NCBI GenBank assembly: GCA_900317935.1
Contig: ONIU01000019.1
Location: 1-41,652 of the forward strand
DNA: 41,652 bases
From: an uncultured bacterium
GTDB taxonomy: Bacteria; Muiribacteriota; Ozemobacteria; Ozemobacterales; Ozemobacteraceae
Direction of reading: 5' to 3'
In this document: positions 33,987-41,652 of the stretch, in pieces
How positions within the stretch are numbered: position 1 is the stretch's first letter
How the letters are laid out: each line of letters begins with the position of its first letter
The notes under the pieces: model-generated
What the model was told of the DNA's origin: nothing
Database searches by the model: none
Seen by the model: the letters and a program-made list of their open reading frames with translations, nothing else
Program-made: the position numbers and the translations under genes

Positions 33987-34487
33987 ATGAACAATATTAA
34001 AAGCCCTTTAACGAATATCATGGAAATCATGAATATCGTTATTAAGCGTATTGAAACAAGCGGTCGAGACGAAAACGGCAGCGACCCAATGGTTAGTCAA
34101 CTTCTTGCTAAAGGGTTTTCCCTCAGCGATATTGACACAGCAATGGGTCTTGTGGCAATGATCACTTCTAAAGTTGATCCAATTGTCAGAGTTAAATCCA
34201 GAGAAAAGAACCAGAATGGTGAATACTCTGGAGTAAGACAACTTCACGCATTAGAAGCAATGAGATTAACTCCTGATGCTCAGCGGTATTTGCTTAAATC
34301 TCTAGAAGACGGTTTAATAACCCCGCTGCAGTTTGAAAAAACTCTTTTGTATCTACAAAAGATGGATTTACGCGGAGTTAACAAAACAAGGCTTGAAATC
34401 ATTCTATTAATGAACAAGCCAATCAGTGAAACCAATATTGAAGAAGAGGATTCTCTCAATACTGCTTTCTATCCGACTATACATTAA
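33987..34487 (+). CDS. Diverged Smg-family (DUF494-like) protein
   Basis: A 166-residue soluble protein. I assign it to the Smg family from two independent signs. Its pattern follows Smg: MEIMNIVIKRIE near the start, then LLAKGFSLSDIDTAMGLV, then a helix with LTPDAQRYLLKSLEDGLITP, and LEIILLMNKP near the end. Its place between dprA and topA is also the place of smg in gamma-proteobacteria. Sequence similarity is weak and the middle is polar and Lys/Arg-rich. The function of Smg is unclear. It is tightly spaced after dprA (3 nt) and before topA (26 nt), so it is co-transcribed. Confidence 0.6.
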   Translation: MNNIKSPLTNIMEIMNIVIKRIETSGRDENGSDPMVSQLLAKGFSLSDIDTAMGLVAMITSKVDPIVRVKSREKNQNGEYSGVRQLHALEAMRLTPDAQRYLLKSLEDGLITPLQFEKTLLYLQKMDLRGVNKTRLEIILLMNKPISETNIEEEDSLNTAFYPTIH

Positions 34488-34513
34488 AACATTCGGTTCT
34501 CAAGGGAAAAATA

Positions 34514-36844
34514 ATGTCTAAGAATCTTATAATAGTTGAATCACCAGGGAAAATAAAAACTCTTTCCAAATTTCTAGGAAAAGAATTCATTGTTGAAGCC
34601 AGTAAAGGCCATGTCATAGACTTGCCCCCATCAAGATTTGGAGTAAGCACAGACAACGGATTTGTTCCTGATTTTCATGTTGTAGAAGACAGAAAAGACG
34701 TTATTTTAAATCTTCAAAGAATAGCTAAAACAGTAGATAAAGTCTACCTGGCTCCCGACCCTGACCGTGAAGGTGAAGCAATAAGCTGGCATTTAGCAAA
34801 TGTTCTCAACATTGACCCATTGTCTAAGTGCAGAATAACATTCAACTCTATTACCAAAGAAGACGTTTTAAAATCTCTTGAGTCACCAAGATGCATAGAT
34901 TGCGATTTAGTCAATGCACAGCAGTCCAGAAGAATATTAGACAGACTTGTTGGTTATAAACTTTCACCATTACTTTGGCAGAAAGTTTGTCTAGGCCTTT
35001 CAGCAGGCCGCGTTCAATCTGTAGCTGTAGCTTTAATCTGTCAAAGAGAAAAGGAAATTCTTGCCTTTGTTCCAGAAGAATACTGGACTATAGACGCTGA
35101 ATTAAAGAACTCTAACCAAAAGAAATTCAGAGTAAGACTGGTAAAGATTTCCGGCAAAAAAGCAGAGGTCCATAACCAGGAAGAAGCAAATAAAATTGCT
35201 GAATCTTTGAAAAGCTCTAATCTTAAAGCTTCCTCTGTCACCAAAAGAGAAAAGAAACAGGCTCCTCCTCCCCCGTTTATTACAAGCACATTACAAGCTG
35301 AAGCAGCTCAAAAATTCGGCTTTGCTCCAAAACGAACAATGTCTATAGCTCAAAAGCTATACGAAGGCGTTGAATTGGGTGAAGAAGGTCAGGTTGGTCT
35401 TATAACCTACATGAGAACTGACTCTGTAAGAATATCTCCAGAAGGCCTAAGAGAACTGAATTCCTTTATTGAAAAGAATTACGCTAAAGAATACAGACTC
35501 GATCAGAATCGTTACTATAAACTGAAAAAAGGCGCCCAAGACGCACATGAAGCAATAAGACCGACTTCTGTTTTCCGAACACCAGAAAAAATAGCTCGTT
35601 ATTTGAAACCAGAACAGCTTAAATTGTATTCTCTAATATGGAAGAGATATACAGCTTCTCAAATGGCTGACGCTATTTTTGATGTTGTAACAGTAGAAGT
35701 TGAAGCCGCTGGCAATACATTCCAGGCTTCTGGCACAACCATGAAATTTGATGGTTTTACTTCTCTCTATTCTTTCTCAAAAGACGAAGAAAATGAGGAC
35801 AATCCAGATTCAAACGAAGAAGGGAAACAGAAACTTCCAGCTATCAAAGAAGGTGAAAGCTTAAGCTTAGTAACACCTTTGCCGGAACAGCATTTTACTT
35901 CTGCACCTCCGAGATATTCTGAAGCTTCTATAATTAAAACCCTTGAAAAAGAAGGAATAGGCAGACCTTCTACATATGCTACTATCGTTGATACAATTCA
36001 ACAGCGCAAATATGTAAAAAAAGTAGATGGGCATTTTGTTCCCTCTGATGCAGCTTTTGTAGTAAGCCATATTCTTGAAACTTCTTTTTCTAACCTTATC
36101 AGCACAGGCTTTACAGCTTCTATGGAAAGCAATCTAGACCTTATAGAAGAAGGTTCTGCAGACTGGGTAAAAGTTTTAAACGACTTTTATACCCCATTCT
36201 CAGAAGATTTGAAAAAAGCCGAAGAAAAAGTAGAAAAACTTCAGATTGAATCTGATGTTATATGCCCGGTTTGTGGCAAAAAGATGATGGTCAGAATAGG
36301 CAGAACAGGCAAATTTTTGGCTTGCTCATCTTATCCGGAATGCAAATCAACAATAAATATTCCCGATGATATGCTTCTATTTGCTGAAGGAATACCTCAG
36401 CCACCGATAAAACTTGCAGAACGTCTGGCAAATATTACAGAAGAAGAACCAGAAGTTGAACTAATCGACGAAAAGTGCGAAAAATGTGGAGCTCAAATGC
36501 AGATTAGAAGCGGCAAATTTGGGAAGTTTGTTGCCTGCAGTAATTACCCTGAATGTAAAAATACCCACCCAATTGTCAAAGACATTGGAGTAAAATGTCC
36601 ATCTTGTGGTGGAAAAATAGTTGAAAAGAAATCAAAACGGGGTAGATTATTCTATGGGTGTAGTAATTACCCCAAATGTACTCTTACTACTTGGAACAAA
36701 CCTACTGGTGAGTTATGCCCTGAATGCAATGCTCCATTAGTATGGTATAATACCAAGAAACTTGGAGATTATATAAAATGTTCAGCTAAGGGTTGCAAAT
36801 ATAAACGCATCCCTGAAGATAACGGTGTTGAAAAAAATGGCTAA
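34514..36844 (+). CDS. topA: DNA topoisomerase I
   Basis: Type IA topoisomerase that relaxes negative supercoils. The TOPRIM domain comes first (IIVESPGKIKTL, then PDPDREGE at 81-88). The catalytic Tyr299 is in ITYMRTDSVRIS. Four C-terminal zinc-ribbon units follow: CPVCGKK...CSSYPEC, CEKCGAQ...CSNYPEC, CPSCGGK...CSNYPKC and CPECNAP...CSAKGC, the last being more divergent. The 776-residue length is usual. GGG-AAAAA precedes the ATG weakly. The stop overlaps the trmFO start by 8 nt. Confidence 0.97.
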   Translation: MSKNLIIVESPGKIKTLSKFLGKEFIVEASKGHVIDLPPSRFGVSTDNGFVPDFHVVEDRKDVILNLQRIAKTVDKVYLAPDPDREGEAISWHLANVLNIDPLSKCRITFNSITKEDVLKSLESPRCIDCDLVNAQQSRRILDRLVGYKLSPLLWQKVCLGLSAGRVQSVAVALICQREKEILAFVPEEYWTIDAELKNSNQKKFRVRLVKISGKKAEVHNQEEANKIAESLKSSNLKASSVTKREKKQAPPPPFITSTLQAEAAQKFGFAPKRTMSIAQKLYEGVELGEEGQVGLITYMRTDSVRISPEGLRELNSFIEKNYAKEYRLDQNRYYKLKKGAQDAHEAIRPTSVFRTPEKIARYLKPEQLKLYSLIWKRYTASQMADAIFDVVTVEVEAAGNTFQASGTTMKFDGFTSLYSFSKDEENEDNPDSNEEGKQKLPAIKEGESLSLVTPLPEQHFTSAPPRYSEASIIKTLEKEGIGRPSTYATIVDTIQQRKYVKKVDGHFVPSDAAFVVSHILETSFSNLISTGFTASMESNLDLIEEGSADWVKVLNDFYTPFSEDLKKAEEKVEKLQIESDVICPVCGKKMMVRIGRTGKFLACSSYPECKSTINIPDDMLLFAEGIPQPPIKLAERLANITEEEPEVELIDEKCEKCGAQMQIRSGKFGKFVACSNYPECKNTHPIVKDIGVKCPSCGGKIVEKKSKRGRLFYGCSNYPKCTLTTWNKPTGELCPECNAPLVWYNTKKLGDYIKCSAKGCKYKRIPEDNGVEKNG

Positions 36845-38165
36845 GAAAGAATTAGAACCTGCCGTAACTGTTATAGGTGCCGGCTTAGCAGGAACTGAAG
36901 CAACAGCTCAGCTTATAAGACGATCAATTCCTGTAAAATTAATAGAAATGCGCCCAAGCAAAACCACTGGGGCACACACAACAGATCAGTTCGCAGAATT
37001 AGTCTGCAGTAATTCCGTTGGAAGCAATCTGCCCGACAGAGCTTCCGGACTCTTAAAAGAAGAACTAAGGTTTCTAAATAGTTATTTTATCGATACCGCA
37101 TACAAATACCGCGTTCCAGCAGGGAACGCCTTAGCAGTAGACAGAAACGCATTTTCCAGAGAAATTACCAGATATATAAAAACTCATAATCTGGTAGAAT
37201 TCAGCAATGAAGAATGTGTTGAAATACCAAAAGATGGAATCGTCATAATTGCAACAGGTCCTCTCACCTCCCCTGCTCTTCTTGAATCTATTGCAAAGCG
37301 CATAGGAAGCAAACAGCTTGAGTTTTATGATGCTGTTGCCCCAATAGTTAAAGCCAGTTCCATAAATATGGAAATAGCTTTCAAATCTGACAGATACGGC
37401 GAAAGTGGCAAAGGCGACTACATCAACTGCCCAATGAACAAAGAAGAATACGAAAACTTTGTAAAAGAACTTTTAGCAGCTGAAAGAATTGACCTTTCTG
37501 AAATGGAAAAAAATGCCAAGAAGCAGTTTTTCAGCGCCTGTCAGCCAGTTGAAATTATTGCAGAATCTGGAGAAAACTCTTTACGATTTGGCCCATTGAA
37601 ACCAGTAGGTTTAACAGACCCGCGCACAGGTCATAGACCCTGGGCTGCAGTTCAGCTTCGTCAAGATGACCTTCTTGGAAGCCTTTATAATATGGTTGGT
37701 TTCCAGACTAATCTTAAACATGGGGAACAAAAGCGTGTATTCAGTATGATTCCAGGCTTAGAAAACGCAGAATTTGTTCGTCTAGGTCAGATGCACAGAA
37801 ACTCATATATTAACGCTCCAGCAGTATTAAAACCAACTCTGCAGTTAAAAGACGATCCCAACATTTTCTTTGCTGGTCAGTTAAGTGGTGTTGAAGGCTA
37901 TACAGAATCTGCAATGAGCGGTTTAGTAGCCGGTGTAAATGCTGCTAGGATCATTCAAGGAAAAGAACCTTTGGTTTTCCCGCCTCAGACAATGATTGGC
38001 TGTCTGCTCAATTACATTACTTTTGAAGGACACAAAGACTTTCATCCAATGAATATCAATTTTGGTATATTCGATAATATTGAAAATGAAAGAAGCGAAG
38101 TCCGCAAAGAAAGAATAATTAAGTCAGCACGCAAAGCGTTCAGAGAATTTATTAGTAAGATGTAA
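36837..38165 (+). CDS. trmFO: Methylenetetrahydrofolate--tRNA-(uracil-5-)-methyltransferase TrmFO
   Basis: Flavin- and folate-dependent enzyme that makes 5-methyluridine at position 54 of the tRNA T-loop, in place of the SAM-dependent TrmA. The FAD motif is VIGAGLAGTEA. Then come IEMRPSKTTGAHTTDQFAEL, VCSNSVGSNLPDRASGLLKE and VPAGNALAVDRNAFSRE. The C-terminal half has the FFAGQLSGVEGYTESAMSG family signature. I chose the ATG at 36837 (442 residues), which overlaps the topA stop; an in-frame GTG at 36825 is the alternative. The topA-trmFO pairing is common in Firmicutes and others. A heptamer repeat array begins at its stop codon. Confidence 0.95.
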   Translation: MAKKELEPAVTVIGAGLAGTEATAQLIRRSIPVKLIEMRPSKTTGAHTTDQFAELVCSNSVGSNLPDRASGLLKEELRFLNSYFIDTAYKYRVPAGNALAVDRNAFSREITRYIKTHNLVEFSNEECVEIPKDGIVIIATGPLTSPALLESIAKRIGSKQLEFYDAVAPIVKASSINMEIAFKSDRYGESGKGDYINCPMNKEEYENFVKELLAAERIDLSEMEKNAKKQFFSACQPVEIIAESGENSLRFGPLKPVGLTDPRTGHRPWAAVQLRQDDLLGSLYNMVGFQTNLKHGEQKRVFSMIPGLENAEFVRLGQMHRNSYINAPAVLKPTLQLKDDPNIFFAGQLSGVEGYTESAMSGLVAGVNAARIIQGKEPLVFPPQTMIGCLLNYITFEGHKDFHPMNINFGIFDNIENERSEVRKERIIKSARKAFREFISKM

Positions 38166-38291
38166 GATTCAAGATACAAGACGCAAGATTTAAGTTACAA
38201 GTTACAAGATATAAGATATAAGACCATAACTTGAGATATAAGATATTATATTGTTAGAATTATCCTACTAAAGCTCTTCCTTGAGGGAGAG
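38160..38291. repeat. Intergenic heptamer array and hairpin between trmFO and the DUF2325 gene
   Basis: A degenerate 7-bp array (CAAGATA, TAAGATT, CAAGTTA and similar) runs from the trmFO stop to about 38250. It shares 23 identical bases (38170-38192) with the reverse complement of the array next to mutS2 (7405-7427). A hairpin CTCTTCC-TTGA-GGGAGAG (38274-38291), preceded by CTAAAG, belongs to the double-hairpin family. Confidence 0.8.
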
Positions 38292-38318
38292 AATTAAAGA
38301 GAGAGTTTTGAAAGCTAC

Positions 38319-40172
38319 TTATTTAAAAGTCTGCTTTACTATCTCTAAAACGCTGGTAATACCGCGGCGGGTTGAATAAGCCACTGGAATAGAATGTTTT
38401 TCGGCATATGCGTTGAGTTCTCTCAAAAGAGCGTGAGAAACCTGCTTTGTTACGATAATCATCAAATCTGGCTTGCCAAAACCAAGACTTATTTCGCTTA
38501 ACAGACTGAAACCGCTGAACCATTTAGCTTCTAGACCGGCACGGTTAAGAGCCCTTTCATATTCTAAGCCAACACGGTCCCCGCCAAAAACAATAACTTT
38601 CTGACCTTCAAATTTAATGTTGTCTTCTGCTTTATCAGTTTTTTCAGAAGGCTTCTTAGAAGATTTCTGGTCACTCTTATTTAATTTCGCTGTATCAGGA
38701 AGAATATCTATTTTGTATATTCCAGCATTTCTATCTTCTAACTCTGGCAGGAAAACGCCTCTAGCCGGTCTGCCAGCCCACTTTTCTGTAACATTCAAAA
38801 ATATGGGTATCTGTTCATTATCGGTATTCAAAAAACCACTGCCATCTTTTAATTCTATAAAACCAAACACTTCTTTTCGTTCATCTGTTTCGAGACTAGT
38901 AAAGGAAATCAACTTTTCACCATCAAAAGAAGCAAGCATATATTCTTCTGGAACTGCCTTATTTGCAGGAATATCTGCCAAATCCAAATAATAAATCTGA
39001 CCAGTTATAGAAACAAACAACCAGCACTTTTTGCCTGATTTTTCACCGAAGTCATTGCTGTATCTTGCCTTTGAAACAAGTTGCCCGACAACAGTTTTTG
39101 TTTGTAAATTTTCCTTTGCAGAATACTCTGCTAATCTCTGTTTTAAATTCTTTATAGTCTGGCTCTGGTCGTTGGCATTTTCCATTTTTAGATTCAATTC
39201 AAGATTTTCTGACTTTATGCGGTTTAAGCTAGCATCACGATTGCTTAAAGCCTTCTTTAATTCTTTGTTTTCTTTTAAAGCTTCATCAAGTTTGAATCTT
39301 AAATCACCTATTTCAGAATCCGAAAGAGTTTTTGCAGGTTTTGAAGCCAGTTCAGCCTTTGCAAAAGCCAACTGCGAAGTTAAACTGGAATTTAAGTCTT
39401 TTTCTTTAGCAAGTTCAGAAGAAAGCTTTTTAGATTCTTTTACTTCTTTTTCAAGCTTTGTTGAATAGTTATTAAGCTCGGTTTTACGCTTAGATTGCTC
39501 ATTTCTAAGTTCTTTGTTTTCTGTTTTAAGCTGCTTATTGACATCTTCTAAGATTTCTAACGCAGCTTTAATCTTTTGAAGCTCTTCATAAACTACTTCA
39601 TTAAAATTGCCTTCATAAGACCAGTTATTAGTATCTGGGGCAGCAATCATATCTTTTGAGTGAAGGGCTGCTTCAACTTCTGCACTAGACAGAGCCGCAT
39701 TCGCCATTTCTTCAGCTTTTCGCAATTCTTCTTTTGCTTTGGCTTCATTATCAGCTGCTTCTATTATTTCCTTATAAAGGCTACCAGCACCTTCTCTTGG
39801 TTCTATCATAGACAGAATTCTGACTTTATCAATATTGCCAAATTCACCTTTTCTTAATCTTTCTACAGATTCAGAATTTCCTGGCAGTTTAAAAAATGCC
39901 ATGGAATCAGGATTTTTATCAACCCAAGTCAGAAGAATAATTCTTCTCAAAGCTTTATTATTGGCAGAATAATTTAGTATTTCTTTTATAAGACCACTTT
40001 TGTCAGCTATTACACCATTATGCATGAAACGCGCACAACGAGACCTTAAAGTAGTATTAGGCCTTACCCATGACAAAATTTCCTGGTTAGCTGTATCAAA
40101 ACAGATAAGCTTCAACAGTTCACGATTATCAATAAGTTTTTCGTATACCGCTTTCCAAAAATCATCTGCCAT
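38319..40172 (-). CDS. Coiled-coil protein with C-terminal DUF2325 domain
   Basis: A 617-residue cytoplasmic protein of unknown function. Residues 1 to about 130 are helical with no family I recognise. About 140-375 is a long charged coiled coil. About 376-490 looks beta-rich (CWLFVSITGQIYYLDLADIP). A Lys/Ser-rich linker (about 493-520) leads to residues 522-617, which match DUF2325: VIVFGGDRVGLEYERAL, DLMIIVTKQVSHALLREL and IPVAYSTRRGITSVLEI. DUF2325 has a Rossmann-like look with a conserved S-H pair and occurs in poorly described contexts. GGAG lies 7 nt before the ATG. Repeats flank it on both sides, and no operon partner is evident. A nucleotide or metal-sensing role is speculation. Confidence 0.75.
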   Translation of the reverse strand: MADDFWKAVYEKLIDNRELLKLICFDTANQEILSWVRPNTTLRSRCARFMHNGVIADKSGLIKEILNYSANNKALRRIILLTWVDKNPDSMAFFKLPGNSESVERLRKGEFGNIDKVRILSMIEPREGAGSLYKEIIEAADNEAKAKEELRKAEEMANAALSSAEVEAALHSKDMIAAPDTNNWSYEGNFNEVVYEELQKIKAALEILEDVNKQLKTENKELRNEQSKRKTELNNYSTKLEKEVKESKKLSSELAKEKDLNSSLTSQLAFAKAELASKPAKTLSDSEIGDLRFKLDEALKENKELKKALSNRDASLNRIKSENLELNLKMENANDQSQTIKNLKQRLAEYSAKENLQTKTVVGQLVSKARYSNDFGEKSGKKCWLFVSITGQIYYLDLADIPANKAVPEEYMLASFDGEKLISFTSLETDERKEVFGFIELKDGSGFLNTDNEQIPIFLNVTEKWAGRPARGVFLPELEDRNAGIYKIDILPDTAKLNKSDQKSSKKPSEKTDKAEDNIKFEGQKVIVFGGDRVGLEYERALNRAGLEAKWFSGFSLLSEISLGFGKPDLMIIVTKQVSHALLRELNAYAEKHSIPVAYSTRRGITSVLEIVKQTFK

Positions 40173-40192
40173 TTTTTAGCTCCAAATTATTT

Positions 40193-40640
40193 TTAGAATT
40201 GGACAGCCTGCTTGTTCGACCATCTTCAAGTGAACCGCTTTATAAAAGATCTGCCCTCAGTTTAGCTGGGGGATGTGTCAGCGTAAGCTGACGAAAGAGG
40301 TCTTGCAGTCTGCAGCTTGGTGAAACGCTTCGCTGTGGGACACTTCGTTGTGGGACGTTTCACTGTGGTAATTGTCAAACAATTACCACGGGCAGCGTCA
40401 GCTGCCGTCTCACAGATTGCGGTAGCAATTGTCCCACAGAGGCTTTAGCCTCGTATCACCTACCACCACCTCAATTTTCAATTCTCAATTCTCAAATCAG
40501 TTATCTGTTTTCAGTTAACTAGCAACCCTTCCAACCCTTCCAACCCTTCCAACCCTTCTAACTCTTATAACTATTTCCACAGGCTCAAATCAGCCGTCCC
40601 AAAAGTTGCTATGCAACTGTATCTCTTTCCGCAGAACCCT
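40193..40640. repeat. Intergenic repeat mosaic E between mutS and the DUF2325 gene
   Basis: Gene-free, about 450 bp. It opens with the 22-bp word shared with 26212-26233. Next is a reversed double-hairpin unit (about 40255-40300, with TCAGC-GTAA-GCTGA), and CTTCG-TGTGGGAC words (about 40327-40357). A string of mini-hairpins follows: ATTGT-CAA-ACAAT, GGCAGC-GTCA-GCTGCC, GATTGC-GGTA-GCAATT and GAGGC-TTTA-GCCTC (about 40372-40453). About 55 bp of this string match mosaic A (2950-3004) with about four differences. Then come CAATTCT heptamers (about 40472-40497), a CAGTTATCTG word, and a 9-bp array CAACCCTTC (about 40524-40570). Confidence 0.85.
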
Positions 40641-40646
40641 AGGTAA

Positions 40647-41652
40647 TCAATTCCTAACCAGGTCTTTAAGATGTGCTAAGATATTCATTGCTTCTAACGG
40701 AGTGATATTGTATAAATCAATATTCTTAACAGCATCAGAAAGTTCATCATTTGGGAAAAAGAGACTGAGCTGAACCGGCTTTTCTTCTTTTTTGCCCTGC
40801 TTCGAATCTGCTGCTTTTTTAACAGGCATTGTAACTCTGTTTACTTCATCATTTTCAGTTTTTTCTAATTCAAAGAGAATTTCTTTTGCACGGTCTAAGA
40901 CTTCTGAAGGAAGCCCTGCCAGACGGGCAACTTCAATACCATATGATTTACTTGCTGGACCTTCGTTGATTTCATGCAGAAAGACCATGTTGCCGGTCTT
41001 TTCATCATGCTTAACACCCACATTTAGATTGAATATTCCTTCGTGAATGGAATCTAAATCGGTAAGTTCATGATAATGCGTTGCGAAGAGAGTTCTAGCA
41101 CCAATTTTCATATTGATATATTCTAATATAGACCAGGCAAGAGAAAGACCATCAAAAGTAGAGGTGCCTCTGCCTATTTCGTCTACAATCAGCAAACTTT
41201 TCTTGGTCGCATTTTTAAGAATTGCAGAAGTTTCCATCATTTCAACCATAAAGGTTGACTGACCTCTTAAAAGGTTATCTGAAGCCCCTACCCTTGTGAA
41301 GATTCTATCAACTACCCCTATTTGAGCACTTTCAGCAGGAACATAGGAACCTATCTGAGCCATTAATACTATTAAAGCAGTCTGGCGAAGGTAAGTGGAT
41401 TTACCTGCCATATTCGGACCAGTTATTATAGCTTGAATACGCTTGTCATTGAGGGTCAAATCATTTGGATGGAATTCGCCACTGCTTAAAAACTTTTCAA
41501 TAACAGGGTGACGACCAGCTTTTATAATGATTTCATTTTGATCTGTTAAAACTGGTCGACAAAAATCTGTATCAGAAGCCAATTGAGCAAGAGAAGAAAT
41601 AACATCTATTTCTGCAATTGCTGAAGCATTTTCTTTTATTTGATTAGAATAT
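40647..41652 (-). CDS. mutS: DNA mismatch repair protein MutS, C-terminal part (runs off the window)
   Basis: The C-terminal ATPase half of MutS, which recognises base mismatches and signals MutL. The frame stays open to the right edge, so the N-terminal mismatch-binding part lies outside. The segment at the edge, AIAEIDVISSLAQLASD, is the end of the core/clamp region. Then Walker A GPNMAGKSTYLRQTALI, LLRGQSTFMVEM, Walker B and D-loop LIVDEIGRGTSTFDG and the FATHYHEL switch are all present. A short Lys-rich linker and the C-terminal dimerisation helices (ITPLEAMNILAHLKDLV) end the protein. All catalytic motifs look intact. It is distinct from the MutS2 at 7453-9897, which has the Smr domain. 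Confidence 0.97.
   Translation of the reverse strand, partial: YSNQIKENASAIAEIDVISSLAQLASDTDFCRPVLTDQNEIIIKAGRHPVIEKFLSSGEFHPNDLTLNDKRIQAIITGPNMAGKSTYLRQTALIVLMAQIGSYVPAESAQIGVVDRIFTRVGASDNLLRGQSTFMVEMMETSAILKNATKKSLLIVDEIGRGTSTFDGLSLAWSILEYINMKIGARTLFATHYHELTDLDSIHEGIFNLNVGVKHDEKTGNMVFLHEINEGPASKSYGIEVARLAGLPSEVLDRAKEILFELEKTENDEVNRVTMPVKKAADSKQGKKEEKPVQLSLFFPNDELSDAVKNIDLYNITPLEAMNILAHLKDLVRN

Overview
This is a stretch of a low-GC bacterial chromosome with a double-membrane (diderm) cell plan. The envelope type is read from a secretin, a Wza-like export protein with a signal peptide, a Slt-type lytic transglycosylase and a large predicted lipoprotein. Most genes are housekeeping. The taxon cannot be fixed from sequence reading alone. 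The mix (RpoN, type II secretion/type IV pilus-like parts, HEAT and TPR proteins, CdaA-YbbR, TrmFO, MutS plus MutS2) would suit a little-studied gut-associated diderm phylum such as Riflebacteria; that is a guess.

Layout. 1-5.4 kb (minus strand): a pseudopilin, a secretin broken by an exact 44-bp tandem duplication, GspF, and a Wza-like protein. 5.6-7.0 kb: rpoN on the plus strand. 7.45-15.5 kb (minus): Slt transglycosylase, then TPR protein - glmS - mutS2. 15.6-16.1 kb (minus): a small excisionase-like HTH gene, a 54-codon membrane-peptide ORF and a terminator. 17.0-24.3 kb (plus): an EF-G-like GTPase and a 1660-residue Ig-repeat lipoprotein. 24.4-27.2 kb (minus): radical SAM protein, yebC, ruvA. 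27.3-38.2 kb (plus): a compact run dapA - cdaA - ybbR - HEAT protein - dprA - smg-like - topA - trmFO with many overlapping start and stop codons. 38.3-41.65 kb (minus): a coiled-coil DUF2325 protein and the C-terminal part of mutS, which runs off the window.

The genes fall into themes: secretion and envelope (pseudopilin, secretin, GspF, Wza-like, Slt, GlmS, DapA, c-di-AMP synthesis by CdaA/YbbR, lipoprotein) and DNA or RNA maintenance (RuvA, DprA, TopA, MutS, MutS2, TrmFO, YebC, EF-G-like).

The most unusual layer is between the genes. Spacers at about 2.86-3.21, 7.05-7.45, 16.47-16.92, 25.1-25.2, 26.16-26.25, 38.16-38.29 and 40.19-40.64 kb are mosaics of several short repeat families: degenerate 7-bp and 9-bp tandem words, strings of mini-hairpins joined by CACAG/GTCTCAC linkers, a double-hairpin unit with a CTAAAG flank, and a 119-bp element with 8-bp terminal inverted repeats present twice at about 94% identity. 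No tRNA, rRNA, CRISPR array, transposase or phage structural gene was found.
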